From: Phycisphaerae bacterium
GTDB lineage: Bacteria; Planctomycetota; Phycisphaerae; UBA1845
DNA: 35,290 nt
Direction: 5' to 3'
Assembly: GCA_013360585.1 (NCBI GenBank)
Contig: JABWBH010000047.1
Span: 1 to 35,290 of the forward strand
Position 1 is the first letter of the stretch; the number at the start of each line of letters is the position of its first letter. The notes below the pieces were generated by a model, which made no database searches, was not told the origin of the DNA, and worked only from the letters and a program-made list of their open reading frames with translations. This document shows, piece by piece, positions 34,835 through 35,290 of this stretch. A program made the translations under genes and the position numbers.

Positions 34835-34865
34835 CTCAGCCGCAGAGGACGCAGAGAGCACAGAC
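34835..34865. repeat. GCAGAG-type dispersed repeat, copy 2
   Basis: It contains GAGGACGCAGAGAGCACAGA and shares the AGGACGCAGAG core with the copy at 33169-33201. It begins 26 bases after the premature stop of the portal pseudogene, so the truncation junction lies close to the repeat. Confidence 0.65.
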
Positions 34866-34958
34866 AATGCTGTGAATGGCTGGCGTGTGCGGCTAGAGTT
34901 CGAATGGCTAACGACGCGCTTCGAAGGGCAAAGTGACCACACGTTCGCACGGCATCGC

Positions 34959-35201
34959 TCAGAAGTCTGTCGTGATGTCGATCAGTACGTGAGGCTGGGA
35001 AAGATCGGTCTTACCGAGTTTGAGAGAAGCTATTCCGTCAGATCCTCTTCGCTTTTCGGCATCCGTCAACTCGACGCTCTGAATCTCGAAAACTCGGAAA
35101 AGTTCGTTCGGTCGCTGCAAGCTCTCGTCTTCGGACGAACACAAAACGTCAACATCCTGATCGAACGATTGGAGTTTCTTCACCAAATCTCTAACCTTCA
35201 T
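34959..35201 (-). CDS. small conserved hypothetical protein
   Basis: An 80-residue protein: MKVRDLVKKLQSFDQDVDVL, then CSSEDESL, LFRVFEIQSVEL and PHVLIDITTDF at the end. The 'KV-DL---L-FD-D--VL---ED' start and 'HVLI--TSDF'-like end recall a small accessory family found in genomic islands; no function is known to me. The ATG at 35201 is preferred to the TTG at 35210; AAAGGAA lies about 10 bases upstream. It follows, by 33 bases, the end of the methyltransferase-like gene cut by the window edge, so the two are probably one unit. Confidence 0.65.
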   Translation of the reverse strand: MKVRDLVKKLQSFDQDVDVLCSSEDESLQRPNELFRVFEIQSVELTDAEKRRGSDGIASLKLGKTDLSQPHVLIDITTDF

Positions 35202-35234
35202 AGCTATCAATTCCTTTCTTGATACGCCGTGCGA

Positions 35235-35290
35235 TCACGCCAGCTTCTTGGCGATCTCCTCGTCGAGAATCTCGCGGACGGTCAGGGCGA
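35235..35290 (-). CDS. C-terminal end of a possible DNA methyltransferase/restriction-type protein (partial)
   Basis: The last 17 codons before a stop at 35235-35237 read ALTVREILDEEIAKKLA. This matches the VPLSVREILHEEIARK fragment encoded at 33251-33406, and the DNA is 37 of 41 identical. The stop codon here is at a natural position, so this copy may belong to an intact gene continuing beyond the window. The family assignment rests on the longer fragment and is tentative. Confidence 0.5.
   Translation of the reverse strand, partial: ALTVREILDEEIAKKLA

Noticed and set aside
34810-35222. Continuation of the portal open frame to 35222
   Set aside because: It is antisense to the 80-residue gene and shows no portal similarity; the true continuation is in another frame and stops at 34809.

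Overview
The window looks like a GC-rich chromosome segment from a planctomycete, most likely an uncultured member of Planctomycetota. The evidence is a DUF1549/DUF1553 (PSCyt-PSD1) protein, a DUF1501 protein with a Tat-type leader, a Ser/Thr kinase with a C-terminal membrane anchor, a site-2 protease enlarged with several PDZ domains, and many genes without a clear Shine-Dalgarno sequence. There are no rRNA genes, and I saw no tRNA genes and no CRISPR array.

Layout. The left edge (1-555) is debris: an IS21-type IstA fragment fused in frame to a piece that looks like a phage structural protein. From 460 to 4641 on the minus strand lie a membrane-anchored thioredoxin-like protein, a Cys-rich lipoprotein with a (TTCCC)n tract in its leader, a tryptophanase and another lipoprotein. 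From 4970 to 8580 on the plus strand are dxr and rseP, translationally overlapping. From 8665 to 14840 on the minus strand the transcription order is PSD1 protein, Ser/Thr kinase, small membrane protein (overlapping the kinase) and ligA. From 15180 to 17062 on the plus strand are a membrane-anchored coiled-coil protein with a BRCT-like C-terminus and an Mpo1/DUF962-like protein. From 16990 to 18180 on the minus strand are three tightly packed genes resembling the gp25-gp26-gp27 block of Mu-like phages. Next come a UvrD/PcrA helicase, a long-chain acyl-CoA synthetase, a TPR-SPOR lipoprotein, a secreted alpha/beta hydrolase, a lipoprotein, a large secreted beta-propeller-like protein and hutI.

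The clearest functional unit is 28363-31322: promoter, SRP (4.5S-type) RNA, dnaX, ybaB and recR. This is the scr-dnaX-yaaK-recR order known from Bacillus subtilis. dnaX carries an A10 run whose -1 reading frame meets a stop codon after two further codons, so it probably makes both tau (565 aa) and a short gamma form (402 aa) by slippage.

The right end (32702-35290) is another degraded mobile region. It holds a Mu gp29-like (DUF935) portal gene broken by a frameshift and truncation, two copies of the C-terminal end of what may be a DNA methyltransferase/restriction-type protein, dispersed GCAGAG-type repeats, a REP-like hairpin and a small accessory gene. Mu-like head-gene pieces therefore appear at two, perhaps three, separate places among housekeeping genes. 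I found no convincing complete new defence or biosynthetic system. The points most worth a second look are the dnaX slippage site, the dispersed Mu-like block, the kinase/membrane-protein overlap and the membrane-anchored BRCT-like protein.
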